Shown: positions 45,903 through 55,898, numbered from the stretch's first letter. The stretch: 64,000 nucleotides of DNA from Roseibium sediminis (GCF_008711325.1 NZ_VXDB01000013.1:62001-126000); one strand, 5' to 3'. A program made the numbers and translations. The notes: a model not told the origin generated them from the letters alone.

Positions 45903-47126
45903 ATGCGAACCCATCGATTCAGAACGTCCCTGGCAGCAATCCTGTTCAGCTTGACCGGCTCCTTGGCCAGCAGCGCCGCCGTTGCCGAAGGCTGGTCCGA
46001 TACCACACTGGAAGAGGCGAAGGGTCAGAAGGTCTATTTCTACGCCTGGGGCGGAGAACCGAGGATCAACGCCTATATCGATTGGGCCGCGCAGGAAGTT
46101 GAAAAGCGGTACGGCGTTTCGGTCGAACACGTGAAGGTGAGCGAAACCGGAGCCGTGGTCACCCAGATCATCGGCGAAAAGACGGCAGGGCGCGAAGATG
46201 GCGGCAGCGTTGATCTTGTCTGGATCAACGGTGAGAATTTCAACACGCTGAAATCACAGGGCCTGCTGGCCGCTCCGGGCTGGGCGCAATCCCTTCCGAA
46301 CTGGACGCATGTGGATGTGAACGGTAAGCCGACCGTGCTCAGTGATTTCACGGTTCCAACGGACGGGCAGGAAGCTCCCTGGGGCATGGCGCAACTGGTC
46401 TTCATGTATGACACCCGCGTTCTGGCCGAACCGCCTCGCAGCCTTCAGGCCATCAAGGATCTTGTCAAACGCCAGCCGGGCCGTTTCACGTATCCGCAAC
46501 CACCGAACTTTCATGGCACCACATTCCTGAAGCAGGCCCTTATCAACCTGATCGAAAACCCGGAGAAACTCTCCAGCCCCGTTGATGAGGCAACCTTTGA
46601 CCAGGACGTGGCACCGCTCTTTGCCTTTCTGGACGAACTGCATCCAAACCTGTGGCGCAAGGGAGCCGTGTTCCCGAACAACGCAGCGCAGATGCGACTG
46701 CTCCTGGCGGACGGGGAGTTGGACATCGCCTTTACCTTCAACCCGAGCGATGCTTCGAGCGCCATTGCCAACAAGGAACTGCCCAATACAATCCGCACGT
46801 TCGTGTTTGAAGACGGCACATTGGGCAACACCCATTTTGTGGCCATCCCATTCAACAGCTCGGCAAAACAAGGCGCGATGGTTCTCGCCAACTTCCTCCT
46901 GTCGCCCGAGGCTCAGGCACGCAAGCAGGATCCTGCACATTGGGGCGATCCGACCGTGCTTGATGTTGCCGGGCTTGAGGCAGCAGACCGTGCCGCCTTT
47001 GACAAACTCGACCTCGGGATCGCGACCCTGTCGCCTGCAGAACTTGGGAACACCCTTCCAGAACCGCATCCAAGCTGGGTTACGGCCATCGAGAAAGCCT
47101 GGGAAACGCGCTACGGCAATTCCTGA
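45903..47126 (+). CDS. ABC transporter binding protein, YnjB-like
   Basis: This secreted binding protein of 407 residues has a signal peptide ending A-A-V-A before EGWSDTTLEEAKGQ. YnjB-type segments follow: VYFYAWGGEPRINAYIDW near residues 42-60, DLVWINGENFNTLKSQGLL near 108-126, PWGMAQLVFMYD near 160-171 and AFTFNPSDASSAI near 278-290. The substrate of this family is not established; ThiB-like or metal or sugar substrates have been guessed. It is first in a three-gene operon with the fused permease and the ATPase. GAGGTG precedes the ATG. Confidence 0.87.
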   Translation: MRTHRFRTSLAAILFSLTGSLASSAAVAEGWSDTTLEEAKGQKVYFYAWGGEPRINAYIDWAAQEVEKRYGVSVEHVKVSETGAVVTQIIGEKTAGREDGGSVDLVWINGENFNTLKSQGLLAAPGWAQSLPNWTHVDVNGKPTVLSDFTVPTDGQEAPWGMAQLVFMYDTRVLAEPPRSLQAIKDLVKRQPGRFTYPQPPNFHGTTFLKQALINLIENPEKLSSPVDEATFDQDVAPLFAFLDELHPNLWRKGAVFPNNAAQMRLLLADGELDIAFTFNPSDASSAIANKELPNTIRTFVFEDGTLGNTHFVAIPFNSSAKQGAMVLANFLLSPEAQARKQDPAHWGDPTVLDVAGLEAADRAAFDKLDLGIATLSPAELGNTLPEPHPSWVTAIEKAWETRYGNS

Positions 47127-47165
47127 CGGCCGGGCCAAGGGGTGACAAGACAGGGATCAACCAGA

Positions 47166-48854
47166 ATGGCCCTCTGGCCCAAGGCGATTATCATCGGCCT
47201 TCTCGCGGGACCCGTCGTGACGGGTCTCGTCGGAACGCTCGTTCCGGCCTTTGGTTATCTACCGGCTCTTGGGTCCACCGAAGTCTCGATCGCCCCCTTC
47301 CGGGCTGCGTTCAATGCGCCGGGCATGTTGACATCAATCGGGTTGAGCCTTGGCACCGGACTTGCTGCGACCGCGCTTTCCCTTTTGATCGTGATCCTCT
47401 TCACGGCCGGCTGGCTCGGCGCGCAAATCTTCTCAAGGATCAGCCGCTTCCTGGCACCGCTTTTGGCAATTCCGCATGCTGCAACGGCCTTTGCACTTGC
47501 CTTCCTGATTGCGCCTTCGGGTTTTCTGATGCGCCTTTTTTCCCCGTGGGCCACAGGGTTTGAGCGACCACCCGATGTCCTGATCCTCAATGACCCGTAC
47601 GGGATCGCCATGACAGCCGGTCTGGTGCTGAAAGAGGTCCCATTCCTGTTCCTGATGATGCTGGCTGCGCTACCCCAGAGCCGGGTTCTGGAACTTACCA
47701 AGGTCGTGACAAATCTTGGCTATGGCCGGATCAAAGGGTTCCTGTGCGTGGTCGTTCCGCAGATTTATCCGCAGATCAGACTGCCGATCTTCGCCGTCCT
47801 TGCCTATTCAACGTCGGTTGTCGATGTGGCAATGATACTGGGGCCGACTACCCCTCCACCTCTTGCACCTCGGATCCTGGGCTGGCTGTTTGATCCGGAA
47901 CCCGCCATCCGGTTTCAGGCATCCGCTGCCGCGATTTTGCAGATCGGGGTAACCGGCGCCGCAATACTGGTCTGGGTGGCAGGCGAGACGGTTTGCAAGA
48001 CCTTGGCCGAACCTATGTATCGATCGGGAAATCGAGGCCCGAAGGACGGGCTTCAAAGGTGGCTGGCGGTTTCTTTCATGACCGGCTCCATGATCGCTGT
48101 GGTTGGTGGTTTTGCAGTTCTCGGGGTGTGGTCGTTTTCTGACGGCTGGTGGTTCCCCGAACTGTTTCCAAGTGCTTTCGGGCTAGACCATTGGCAATCG
48201 GCACTGAAAGATAACAACGGAACAATCCTCACGACCGCGGTCATTGCCATGGTTTCGGCCGTTCCATCGCTTCTTCTTGTAGTCTGGCTGCTGGAGGCTC
48301 ACACAAGGGAAAATGCAAAGCCGGGCCCCCTCTTGCGCGGCATCCTTTTCATCCCTCTTCTTGTCCCTCAGGTATGCTTCTTGTTTGGCCTGCATGTGGC
48401 GCTGGTCTATCTGGGGCTCGACGGCACATGGTTTGCAGTTGCTCTTGCCCATGCGGTCTTCGTCCTTCCATATGTGTTCCTGGCGCTGACTGACCCCTGG
48501 GACCACCTCGACCCACGATTTGGGCGCATTGCAGCCTCGCTGGGGGCATCAACGCAGCGAATATTCTGGAGGATACGCCTGCCGCTTCTCCTGCAGCCGT
48601 TGCTGGTAGCACTGGCTATCGGCCTTGCGGTCTCCGTTGCCCAATACCTGCCGACCATTGTCATCGGCGCCGGGCGCGTCACAACCATCACAACCGAAAG
48701 CCTTGCCCTTGCTTCAGGGGGCAACCGCCCTGCCCTTGCAGTCTACGCCCTGCTACAGCTCGTTCTGCCCTTGTTCAGTTTCGCCGTCGCCCTCATGCTG
48801 CCTGCGCTCGTCTTCCGAAACAGGTCTGCGATGCGTCCCGCCTCAAGCTTCTAG
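47166..48854 (+). CDS. ABC transporter permease, YnjC-like (two fused permease domains)
   Basis: This inner-membrane protein of about 562 residues is a tandem fusion of two BPD_transp_1 domains, as in YnjC and ThiP. The two EAA-type loops lie near VTNLGYGRIKGFLCVVVPQIYPQIRLPIF and AASLGASTQRIFWRIRLPLLLQPLL. A monomer can therefore form the whole translocation channel. The ATG at 47166 follows AGGGA with 9-nt spacing; a GTG at 47142 with an overlapping AAGGGG is an alternative start. It lies between the binding protein and the ATPase. Confidence 0.9.
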   Translation: MALWPKAIIIGLLAGPVVTGLVGTLVPAFGYLPALGSTEVSIAPFRAAFNAPGMLTSIGLSLGTGLAATALSLLIVILFTAGWLGAQIFSRISRFLAPLLAIPHAATAFALAFLIAPSGFLMRLFSPWATGFERPPDVLILNDPYGIAMTAGLVLKEVPFLFLMMLAALPQSRVLELTKVVTNLGYGRIKGFLCVVVPQIYPQIRLPIFAVLAYSTSVVDVAMILGPTTPPPLAPRILGWLFDPEPAIRFQASAAAILQIGVTGAAILVWVAGETVCKTLAEPMYRSGNRGPKDGLQRWLAVSFMTGSMIAVVGGFAVLGVWSFSDGWWFPELFPSAFGLDHWQSALKDNNGTILTTAVIAMVSAVPSLLLVVWLLEAHTRENAKPGPLLRGILFIPLLVPQVCFLFGLHVALVYLGLDGTWFAVALAHAVFVLPYVFLALTDPWDHLDPRFGRIAASLGASTQRIFWRIRLPLLLQPLLVALAIGLAVSVAQYLPTIVIGAGRVTTITTESLALASGGNRPALAVYALLQLVLPLFSFAVALMLPALVFRNRSAMRPASSF

Positions 48855-48862
48855 GAGCCCCC

Positions 48863-49510
48863 TTGCACTCCGCCGCAGCCTCATCCGGTCTGAAACTTGC
48901 CTCTGTTTCGCTTTCACTTGGAACGCGGCAGCTCCTGACCATTGACGAGACAATTCCCCAAGGATGCGTCCTGACTTTGATGGGCGAAAGCGGCAGCGGC
49001 AAGTCGTCCCTTCTGGATTTCATTGCCGGGTTCCTCGCTCCAGCCTTCACCGCGGAGGGCAAAATCGTGCTTAACGGGCGGGACATTACGGATACGCCGC
49101 CCCAGAACCGGCGCACGGGTCTGATGTTCCAAAGCCCCCTGCTGTTTCCCCATATGACCGTTCTTGGAAACCTGCTCTTTGCCTTGCCCGCAAAGGGATT
49201 GACGGCTTCCCAGCGTCGGGCGGAGGCAGAGGCTGCATTGACCGAGGTCGGACTGGAAGGGCTTGGCGAGCGAGACCCGGCAACGCTCTCTGGCGGGCAG
49301 CAAACACGCGCCGCGCTGATGCGGCTCATTCTCGCTCAGCCAGAAGCACTGCTGCTGGACGAGCCGTTTTCAAGTCTGGATCGCGCGAGGCGGCAAGAAA
49401 CCCGGGAGCTGGTCTTCAGCATCGCGAGACAGCGCAATCTTCCGGTTCTTCTGGTGACCCATGATCCGGAAGATGCAGAAGCGGCAGGCGGGTCTGTCAT
49501 CACCCTTTGA
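48863..49510 (+). CDS. ABC transporter ATP-binding protein, YnjD-like
   Basis: This 215-residue single-domain ATPase has Walker A GESGSGKSSLLD near residues 39-50, the Q-loop in LMFQSPLLFPHMTV near 89-102, signature LSGGQQTRAALMRLI near 136-150, Walker B LLLDEPFSSLDRARR near 157-171 and the switch His in LVTHDPEDAE near 196-205. The start is TTG at 48863, supported by AGGAG 7 nt upstream; there is no earlier in-frame ATG. It completes the ynjBCD-type operon and converges with the bacterioferritin gene 8 nt away. Confidence 0.92.
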   Translation: MHSAAASSGLKLASVSLSLGTRQLLTIDETIPQGCVLTLMGESGSGKSSLLDFIAGFLAPAFTAEGKIVLNGRDITDTPPQNRRTGLMFQSPLLFPHMTVLGNLLFALPAKGLTASQRRAEAEAALTEVGLEGLGERDPATLSGGQQTRAALMRLILAQPEALLLDEPFSSLDRARRQETRELVFSIARQRNLPVLLVTHDPEDAEAAGGSVITL

Positions 49511-49518
49511 GGCGATGC

Positions 49519-50004
49519 TTACTCGCTTTTGTCGGCTGAATTTGCCTGAAGGAAAGAATACTCGTCGATGCCGATCCGCTCGATGAGGTTCAACTGGCTT
49601 TCCAGATAGTTGATGTGCCCTTCCTCGTCGGCCAGCAACTGCTCGAAAAGTTTCATGGAAATGTAGTCGCCCACCTCATGGCAGACTTCCCGAGCCTCAT
49701 GATAAAGCGCGCGGGCGACATATTCCGCCGCCAGATCGCATTCGATGCACTCCTTGACCGACTGTCCGATCCGCAGCGGATCAAGAACCTGAAGGTTGGG
49801 CAAGCCCTCGAGAAAGATGATGCGGTCCATCAGGTCCTGGGCGTGGGTGCGTTCTTCCTCCGCCTCAGCCTGTTCCTTTGCCGCCAGCTTGCCAAAGCCC
49901 CAGTCCTGCAAAAGGCGGGCATGCAGCCAGTACTGGTTGACGGCGGTCAACTCATGCCGCAAGGCCTTGTTCAGATATTCAACGACCCTTGCGTCACCCT
50001 TCAT
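49519..50004 (-). CDS. bfr: Bacterioferritin
   Basis: This 161-residue four-helix-bundle ferritin stores iron. Ferroxidase ligands are visible: Glu in [17 protein letters not shown] near residue 18, [19 protein letters not shown] near 48-66 with Glu and His, the haem Met at Met-52-like position in DLMDRI, and [13 protein letters not shown] near 123-135 with Glu, Glu and His. The ATG at 50004 is preceded by GGGAGAGTAGG; longer readings run into the bfd gene. It lies 4 nt after bfd, so the two are one operon. Confidence 0.96.
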   Translation of the reverse strand: MKGDARVVEYLNKALRHELTAVNQYWLHARLLQDWGFGKLAAKEQAEAEEERTHAQDLMDRIIFLEGLPNLQVLDPLRIGQSVKECIECDLAAEYVARALYHEAREVCHEVGDYISMKLFEQLLADEEGHINYLESQLNLIERIGIDEYSFLQANSADKSE

Positions 50005-50008
50005 GGAC

Positions 50009-50263
50009 CTACTCTCCCGCTGCCAACAGTTTGGTTTCGCCGTCCGGTTTGTCTGTCGCCCCGGAGCCAGCTTGGTCTTCAGACGCCTTTTGGTGAATGA
50101 TGTCAATCACGTTCGGAAAACATCCACCACAACGCGGACGACAGCCAAGATGGCGGAACACGGAACCTGGTGTTGGCATCTTGCCATTCGGGTCCTGGCG
50201 CATCTCTTCCGCTGCCTTGCGCAGCTGCTTGTCTGATAACACATTGCAGGAGCAAACTAGCAT
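50009..50263 (-). CDS. bfd: Bacterioferritin-associated ferredoxin
   Basis: This 84-residue [2Fe-2S] protein has cluster cysteines at 4 and 6 (VCSCNVLSD) and at 45 and 48 (CGGCFP), matching the Bfd pattern; an extra Cys at 41 is also present. Bfd donates electrons to bacterioferritin to release iron. The C-terminal 25 residues are polar and extend beyond the usual 60-64-residue family length. The gene precedes bfr in the same direction. Confidence 0.93.
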   Translation of the reverse strand: MLVCSCNVLSDKQLRKAAEEMRQDPNGKMPTPGSVFRHLGCRPRCGGCFPNVIDIIHQKASEDQAGSGATDKPDGETKLLAAGE

Positions 50264-50292
50264 CCGGTCGTCCGATTAATTTCCCGTGGCCA

Positions 50293-50375
50293 GCGAAATT
50301 CGCATATAAGGAGTTTCGCGGATAAACTAAACTGGCATCAAAAAGTCAACTTTATTCGCACTCGCAATTATCCAT
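50293..50375 (-). promoter_or_regulatory. Candidate bfd-bfr promoter with two TGCGAAT-type sites
   Basis: On the minus strand TTGACT (50344-50349) and TTTATC (50321-50326) are 17 nt apart, a plausible sigma-70-type promoter. TTATTCGCACTCGCAATTA (50352-50370) lies just upstream of it, and the perfect dyad GCGAA-A-TTCGC (50293-50303) lies just downstream of the expected start site. The two share a TGCGAAT core. Their positions suggest an iron-responsive regulator (Fur, Irr or RirA type). The family cannot be decided from sequence. Confidence 0.4.
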
Positions 50376-50390
50376 CATCAGGGCTTTCCC

Positions 50391-51149
50391 ATGAATGAAC
50401 AACGCAGCATAGATACACGCCAGACCCTCGTCCTGACGGGCGCAAGCAGAGGGATCGGTCATGCGACTGTGAAGCGTTTTTCCGCTGCCGGTTGGCGGGT
50501 CATTACCTGCTCGCGCCACGCGTTTTCCGACAAGTGCCCCTGGCCGATGGGACCTGAAGACCACATCCAGGTGGACCTTTCCGACCCGGAGAACCTCGGC
50601 TACGCCGTCCAGGAAATTCGCAAGCGCCTTGAACCGCATGGATCGCGTCTGAATGCCCTGGTGAACAACGCAGGCATCAGCCCCAAGGGAGAAAAAGGCG
50701 AGCGTCTCGATTCGTTCACAACGTCGATGCATGTCTGGCGCCACGTCTTCCAGGTGAATTTCTTCGCACCCATCATGTTGGGCCGTGGGTTGTTCACCGA
50801 ACTGAAAAATGCCCAAGGTTCGATCGTCAACGTGACTTCCATTGCCGGTGGCCGGGTTCATCCCTTTGCCGGAACGGCTTATGCGACGTCCAAGGCCGCA
50901 CTTGCCTCCCTGACACGCGAAATGGCCGCGGATTTCGGACCGCACGGCATCCGCGTCAACGCCATTGCGCCCGGTGAAATCGACACCTCCATCCTGTCTC
51001 CCGGCACGGAGAAGCTTGTCGAGGATATCCCGCTGCGCCGCCTCGGGCGCCCGGACGAGGTTGCGGAAACCATCCACTTTCTGTGCAGCGAAGCTTCTAC
51101 CTATGTGTCCGGTGCGGAAATCCACATCAATGGTGGCCAGCACGTCTAG
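50391..51149 (+). CDS. SDR family NAD(P)-dependent oxidoreductase
   Basis: This 252-residue classical short-chain dehydrogenase has the cofactor motif TGASRGIGHATVKRF near residues 15-29, NNAGISPKG near 94-102, catalytic Ser in VNVTSIAGGRVHPF near 143-156, YATSKAAL near 164-171 with Tyr and Lys, and a C-terminal GRPDEVAETIHFLCSEASTYVSGAEIHINGGQHV. The substrate cannot be inferred. CAGGG precedes the ATG. A strong terminator follows, so it appears monocistronic. Confidence 0.9.
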   Translation: MNEQRSIDTRQTLVLTGASRGIGHATVKRFSAAGWRVITCSRHAFSDKCPWPMGPEDHIQVDLSDPENLGYAVQEIRKRLEPHGSRLNALVNNAGISPKGEKGERLDSFTTSMHVWRHVFQVNFFAPIMLGRGLFTELKNAQGSIVNVTSIAGGRVHPFAGTAYATSKAALASLTREMAADFGPHGIRVNAIAPGEIDTSILSPGTEKLVEDIPLRRLGRPDEVAETIHFLCSEASTYVSGAEIHINGGQHV

Positions 51150-51482
51150 AGGCCACGTCTTTCAGGCTACCGGGGAAATCGATCGAAAACGGAAGGTGAA
51201 ATATTCGCCTTCCGTTTTTGCATTTTTTGGATCAGGCGACAGCATCAGCCATCAACACTCTTTGGTTGTTTTTTTCTCAAGCGCTCGACCTGATTGCTTT
51301 TCTCGTTACTTCTCGCAAGCCCTGATCGCCCCTGTGGCGGATCACCGGGAGCAGTTTCGACACTGTCGATTGTTTTCAGTGTAACCATCTGTATTTATTG
51401 TTTTTTCTTTACCTGAAATTTAACCCGAACGCCGACGTTCCGGTTGAAATCAATCCCTTTCATTTGGGCTGGAGTATCAGGT
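51150..51482. other. Spacer between the SDR gene and the chemotaxis receptor gene
   Basis: No gene was seen in this 333-nt stretch. It holds the SDR terminator (51186-51219) and, nearer 51380-51430, AT-rich sequence that probably contains the receptor promoter. Confidence 0.5.
51186..51219 (+). terminator. Rho-independent terminator after the SDR gene
   Basis: AAAACGGAAGGTGAA (51186-51200) pairs with TTCGCCTTCCGTTTT (51204-51218) with one G-U pair and a 3-nt loop. A T-run is included and a TTTTTT stretch follows shortly. This is a strong hairpin. Confidence 0.9.
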
Positions 51483-53927
51483 TTGAACATCACAGCTTTC
51501 AACAATTTGAAGTTCGCTCACAAAGTCTGGATAGGCTTTTCTGCTATCCTTCTGCTCACCATCGTGGTGGGGGCGACGGCAACGCTTTCCATTCTGGATG
51601 TCTCCAAGAGAACCGGGCTTTCCGACCAGACGACAGCTGCCTTGAGCAGCCTGCAGACCCTTTCTGCTGCCAGAGAAACCTATCTGGATAGTCATAAGGA
51701 TGCAGACGCTGCTCACGTTCGCGACCTGACACTGTCCCTGAAGGACAAGTTGGTCAGCTTGCAGGCGGGCCTTGCCGAAGGTGACAAACAGGCCGAAGCC
51801 GCCGCACAGGCCTCATCTTTGACCCGGCAGTTCGGCGAGACCTTTGAAGAAATCGTATCAGCCGTCAATGCGGAGGAAGCAGCCGTTCAAACGGTGCTTT
51901 CAACCAGCAAGGCTCTGGCAGATATTTCCCGCCTGATCGAATACGAGATTTCCATTGTCCAGCAGGAAGCCGAAGCGGAAGCCCAACGCGGCCAGATGGT
52001 GCAACGGACGGTTCACCGCTATGGCGAAGCCGCATCGGCGATCCAGTCCATGGCAGAACAGCTGGAATCTCATTTCGGACTGCGTGGACACATCAAGCCC
52101 GCAGATAACACACCGGAGTTTCAAGCCGCGATCGCCCGCACCCTGCAGGCCATGGAAGAGGCCGCGCGTGAACTGGATCGTGACAGCAATATCGGGATAG
52201 ACCGTGAAGCCTTCTCCACTCTATCCGGTCAAATAACCAAATACGCCAGTGCAGCACCTGATTATCTGCGCGAGCAAAACCTTTTCAAGAAATCCAGCAA
52301 GAAGAAGATGGTTTCCGAGCTTCACATGGGGATCAACGCCAGCATCACAGAGGTGAAAGTGGCGCTGTATTCCGCATTGGAGAAGGAAATGATGAAGGCA
52401 ACTGCCATTCAGGAAACTCTGCTCGACCTTTCCAATCTTGGCGAGCAAGCCATCATTCTGGCGCGCAATATTCTGTCGGCCCGATCCAGCACCATGCAGC
52501 TGGCTGGCAGCATCGGCGAAAATCATGAAGCTCCGGTCAGAACGGCGTTGAAGGAACTCAAAAGAGCCTCCGAAAAACTGACCGAAGCCACAACACGCAT
52601 GTCCGAGGAAATCGCTGACAGTGTTGCTGATGTGGGCACTGCCATTGCGAAATTCGAGGCCGCATTTGATGAGATCCTTGTTACCAAGGCCCAGCAGGAG
52701 CAGAAGCATCAGGAACTGAACGTGATTGCCAGCTCCACCGCCGATCAGATCAAACGCATGGCGGCTGACCAATCCCAGTCCACACGCGAGGCCAGCAACA
52801 AGGCGCTGATCGTGATCGGGGCAATTCTTGCAGTGGCGTTCGGCGCGGGCCTTGTCATCGCCTTCATTCTCAACATCGCCATTTCGCGTCCGATCATCAG
52901 CCTCAATCAGTCAATGGCCCGTCTTGCGGAAGGAGACCGGGACGTTTCGATTGGATTTGGTGACCGCGGCGATGAAATTGGCGACATGAGCCGGACTGTG
53001 GAGATTTTCAGGAAGAATGCGATTGAGCGCACTCGTCTGGAAGAAGAACAGGCCGGGCTGCAATCAGCACAGATGGAACGCCAGAACCTGATCGGCTCCC
53101 TGATCACCAACTTCCGTGCCGAGGTACAAGACCTTCTTTCCAGCGTGAGCATGACCTCGCAGACGCTGGATACGACGGCCCAAACCTTGACCGGAATTGC
53201 CCGTGACAGCTCCAATCGGGCGACCGCCACAAAGGATGCTTCCAATCAGGCCGCTGACAACGTGCAGAGCGTGGCGTCGGCTGCGGAAGAACTGGCGGCC
53301 TCCATTTCCGAAATCGGATCGCAGGTACAACGCACCACGGAAGTTGTTGCCCGTGCATCCGATGGAACGCGGTTGACGAACGAAAAGGTCGAGGCGCTTT
53401 CGATTTCGGCGAACAAGATCGGTGAGGTGATCACACTCATTCAGGCCATTGCCGAACAAACCAACCTGCTGGCTCTGAATGCGACCATCGAGGCGGCGAG
53501 AGCGGGGGATGCCGGAAAGGGCTTTGCGGTGGTTGCTGCCGAAGTCAAGGAACTGGCCAGCCAGACCTCCAAGGCCACGGAAGAAATCGCCACACAGATC
53601 GCCGACATCCAGTCCGCAACCCGTGACTCCGTTGAGGCCATTGCTGCCATCACGGAAACCATGGACGAGGTTAGAAGCTACACCGACGCCATTGCCTGTG
53701 CTGTCACCCAGCAGGGCGAGGCAACGAACGAGATCTCGACAAACGTCCAGCAGGCCTCCGGAGGCACGCAGGTTGTCATGTCCAATATCAGCGAACTGAA
53801 TGACGCTGTGGACCAGACAAGCGCATCGGCAGAACATGTCGTAAATGCCTCCACTGAACTGAAAACTCAGACGGAAACCCTGAAATCATCGGTAGATGTG
53901 TTTCTTGAAAAGGTTTCAGCTGCCTGA
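51483..53927 (+). CDS. Methyl-accepting chemotaxis protein
   Basis: This receptor of about 814 residues has a first membrane helix at about 14-36 ([21 protein letters not shown]), then an unusually long helical periplasmic sensor of about 400 residues. The second helix is near 441-467, followed by a HAMP domain and a cytoplasmic signalling hairpin with [20 protein letters not shown] near 657-676. Two TTG starts are possible; the one at 51483 has GGAG with 8-nt spacing, while that at 51444 would add 13 residues. No CheR-binding NWETF-like pentapeptide is seen at the C-terminus (ends VFLEKVSAA). The ligand is unknown. Confidence 0.93.
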   Translation: MNITAFNNLKFAHKVWIGFSAILLLTIVVGATATLSILDVSKRTGLSDQTTAALSSLQTLSAARETYLDSHKDADAAHVRDLTLSLKDKLVSLQAGLAEGDKQAEAAAQASSLTRQFGETFEEIVSAVNAEEAAVQTVLSTSKALADISRLIEYEISIVQQEAEAEAQRGQMVQRTVHRYGEAASAIQSMAEQLESHFGLRGHIKPADNTPEFQAAIARTLQAMEEAARELDRDSNIGIDREAFSTLSGQITKYASAAPDYLREQNLFKKSSKKKMVSELHMGINASITEVKVALYSALEKEMMKATAIQETLLDLSNLGEQAIILARNILSARSSTMQLAGSIGENHEAPVRTALKELKRASEKLTEATTRMSEEIADSVADVGTAIAKFEAAFDEILVTKAQQEQKHQELNVIASSTADQIKRMAADQSQSTREASNKALIVIGAILAVAFGAGLVIAFILNIAISRPIISLNQSMARLAEGDRDVSIGFGDRGDEIGDMSRTVEIFRKNAIERTRLEEEQAGLQSAQMERQNLIGSLITNFRAEVQDLLSSVSMTSQTLDTTAQTLTGIARDSSNRATATKDASNQAADNVQSVASAAEELAASISEIGSQVQRTTEVVARASDGTRLTNEKVEALSISANKIGEVITLIQAIAEQTNLLALNATIEAARAGDAGKGFAVVAAEVKELASQTSKATEEIATQIADIQSATRDSVEAIAAITETMDEVRSYTDAIACAVTQQGEATNEISTNVQQASGGTQVVMSNISELNDAVDQTSASAEHVVNASTELKTQTETLKSSVDVFLEKVSAA

Positions 53928-53953
53928 CAATTCCTGTGACTGACATGACCGAA

Positions 53954-53978
53954 GGCGGCGGGTGGATAGCCTGCCGCC
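53954..53978 (+). terminator. Hairpin after the chemotaxis receptor gene
   Basis: GGCGGCGGG (53954-53962) pairs with CCTGCCGCC (53970-53978) with one G-U pair. Only TCTT follows, so it is a modest terminator. Confidence 0.5.
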
Positions 53979-54104
53979 TCTTGCCATCCGGACCGCTAAC
54001 GTTATCTTGAGCCGTCGAGTGTCCGGCAAAAAGGCGATTGACCCGAACCTGCCTGCCCCTTATGGCCTCGATCACACTCCCGTTTCCTGCCTGAAGGTTG
54101 CATC

Positions 54105-55058
54105 TTGACCGAGTCTACCGCCACGTCCCGTTTCACCTCACCAGGTTCTGCTCCCGCTGCCGACTATCCCGTCATGCTGGAAACAAAGGGCTGGAAAGAC
54201 TACCGGCTGCTGGACATGGGCGAGGGCCAAAAGCTGGAGCGGTATGGTCGCTACACCATTGTCCGCCCCGAGCCTCAGGCCATGGGGTCGCGCCGCTTGA
54301 AACCCTCCCAGTGGGACCGAGCAGACGCGGTCTTTTCCGGTGATACGGACGAAGAGGGACCGGGTCGCTGGAAATTTTCCGGCAACGTGCAAGAACTTTG
54401 GGAAATGGAATATGGACCGGTCCGCTACAATGGCCGCTTCATGTCCTTCCGCCATGTCGGCGTCTTTCCCGAGCAGGCCGCTCACTGGGACTGGGTCAAC
54501 GGCCAGATACGCGCCGAACGCGAGCGCAATCCGGACCGTCCCCTGAAGATCCTCAACCTCTTTGGTTACACCGGTCTGGCATCCCTGCTTCCTGCGACCG
54601 AAGGGGCTCAGGTGACTCATATCGATGCCTCGAAGAAGGCGATTGCCTATGCGCGGGAAAATCAGGCCCTGTCCGGCCTTGATGACCTGCCGATCCGCTG
54701 GATTTGCGAAGACGCTTCCAAATTCGTTGCCCGTGAAGTGCGCCGAGGCAATACCTATGACGGCATAATTCTTGATCCGCCGAAATATGGCCGCGGTCCC
54801 AAGGGAGAGGTCTGGGACATCTATACCTCCCTCCCCGGCATGCTGAAGGAGCTGCAGCAGCTTCTGTCCAAGGATGCCCTGTTCATGATCCTGACGGCAT
54901 ACGCCATCCGATCCAGTTTCATTGCCGTTCACGAACTGATGGCCGAAACCCTTTCCAGGCAAGGCGGCCTTCTGGAGTCTGGTGAACTGGTCATCCGGGA
55001 AGACGGCGGGCACCGCGCTCTTTCCACATCCCTCTTTTCACGCTGGAGCAGCCGATGA
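54105..55058 (+). CDS. RlmI-like class I SAM-dependent methyltransferase
   Basis: This 317-residue Rossmann-fold methyltransferase has motif I LNLFGYTGLASLLPA near residues 150-164, the acidic motif THIDASKKAIAYAREN near 171-186, and the catalytic-loop motif ILDPPKYGRGPKGEVWDI near 220-237. It resembles the rRNA cytosine-5 RlmI/RlmK group but lacks an obvious PUA domain at the N-terminus. The start is TTG at 54105 with GAAGG 7 nt upstream. It overlaps the following TrmH-type gene by 4 nt (ATGA), so two RNA modification enzymes are co-translated. Confidence 0.85.
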   Translation: MTESTATSRFTSPGSAPAADYPVMLETKGWKDYRLLDMGEGQKLERYGRYTIVRPEPQAMGSRRLKPSQWDRADAVFSGDTDEEGPGRWKFSGNVQELWEMEYGPVRYNGRFMSFRHVGVFPEQAAHWDWVNGQIRAERERNPDRPLKILNLFGYTGLASLLPATEGAQVTHIDASKKAIAYARENQALSGLDDLPIRWICEDASKFVAREVRRGNTYDGIILDPPKYGRGPKGEVWDIYTSLPGMLKELQQLLSKDALFMILTAYAIRSSFIAVHELMAETLSRQGGLLESGELVIREDGGHRALSTSLFSRWSSR

Positions 55059-55894
55059 GCGGTCCGGGAAAAACCACACGGGTCGGCGCGGTCAAGCAGA
55101 TCACCAGCCACTCCAATCCGATCGTGAAAGAAATCAAGGGCCTGATTGCCCAGCGGAAGCACCGCACGCAGGCAGGCCTCTTCGTGGCAGAAGGCCTGAA
55201 GCTGGCAACCGACGCATTGGAGGCGGGTTGGGATATCCGCTATCTTGCAATCGGCCCGGATGCCCGGGACAATCCTATCGCGCAGCAGGCAGCCGCAAGC
55301 GCCAAGGCGCGCGGCGCGCTGATCCTTGAGGTCAACACGGCGATCTTGTCCGCGATGACCCGCAAGGACAATCCGCAGATGGTCGTCGGCGTCTATGAGC
55401 AAAGGACGCAAAGTCTTGCCAGCATTCGGCCAGAGGAAGCAACCACATGGGTTGCGCTCGACCGGGTTCGTGACCCCGGCAACCTTGGCACGATCATTCG
55501 CACGGCCGACGCGGTTGGTGCCTCCGGCGTCATTCTGGTTGGTGACTGTACGGACCCGTTTGCCGTGGAAACTGTCCGCGCAACCATGGGCTCGCTGTTC
55601 CATGTACCTCTGGTCAAGACCACACGAGAAGCCTTTCTGGACTTTGCCGCCAAGTGGCCGGGATCGGTTGTTGGCACTCATCTGGAGGGCTCGGTTGACT
55701 ATCGCAAGGCCGAGTACGGCGAACCGGTTCTCCTGCTGATGGGCAACGAGCAGCAGGGGCTTGATGCTCCCATGACGTCGGCCTGCAACACGCTGATCCG
55801 CATTCCGCAGGTTGGCCAGGCGGACAGCCTGAACCTTGCTGTTGCCACCGGCATCACCCTTTACGAAATTCGCCGACCCTATCTGGAGCTTTGA
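55055..55894 (+). CDS. TrmH (SpoU) family RNA 2'-O-methyltransferase
   Basis: This 279-residue protein has an N-terminal substrate-binding domain (VKQITSHSNPIVKEIKGLIAQRKHRTQAGLFVAEG) and a C-terminal SPOUT knot. Motif 1 is LDRVRDPGNLGTIIRTADAVG near 130-150, motif 2 LLMGNEQQGL near 225-234 and motif 3 IPQVGQADSLNLAVATGITLYE near 248-269. It probably methylates a ribose in rRNA or tRNA. It overlaps the methyltransferase gene upstream by 4 nt and precedes the NAD-dependent epimerase-like gene by 4 nt. Confidence 0.9.
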   Translation: MSGPGKTTRVGAVKQITSHSNPIVKEIKGLIAQRKHRTQAGLFVAEGLKLATDALEAGWDIRYLAIGPDARDNPIAQQAAASAKARGALILEVNTAILSAMTRKDNPQMVVGVYEQRTQSLASIRPEEATTWVALDRVRDPGNLGTIIRTADAVGASGVILVGDCTDPFAVETVRATMGSLFHVPLVKTTREAFLDFAAKWPGSVVGTHLEGSVDYRKAEYGEPVLLLMGNEQQGLDAPMTSACNTLIRIPQVGQADSLNLAVATGITLYEIRRPYLEL

Positions 55895-55898
55895 TCCC

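Noticed and set aside
50005..50106. A longer bacterioferritin beginning inside the bfd gene.
   Set aside because: Family proteins start at MKGDARVV, and a ribosome site precedes that ATG.
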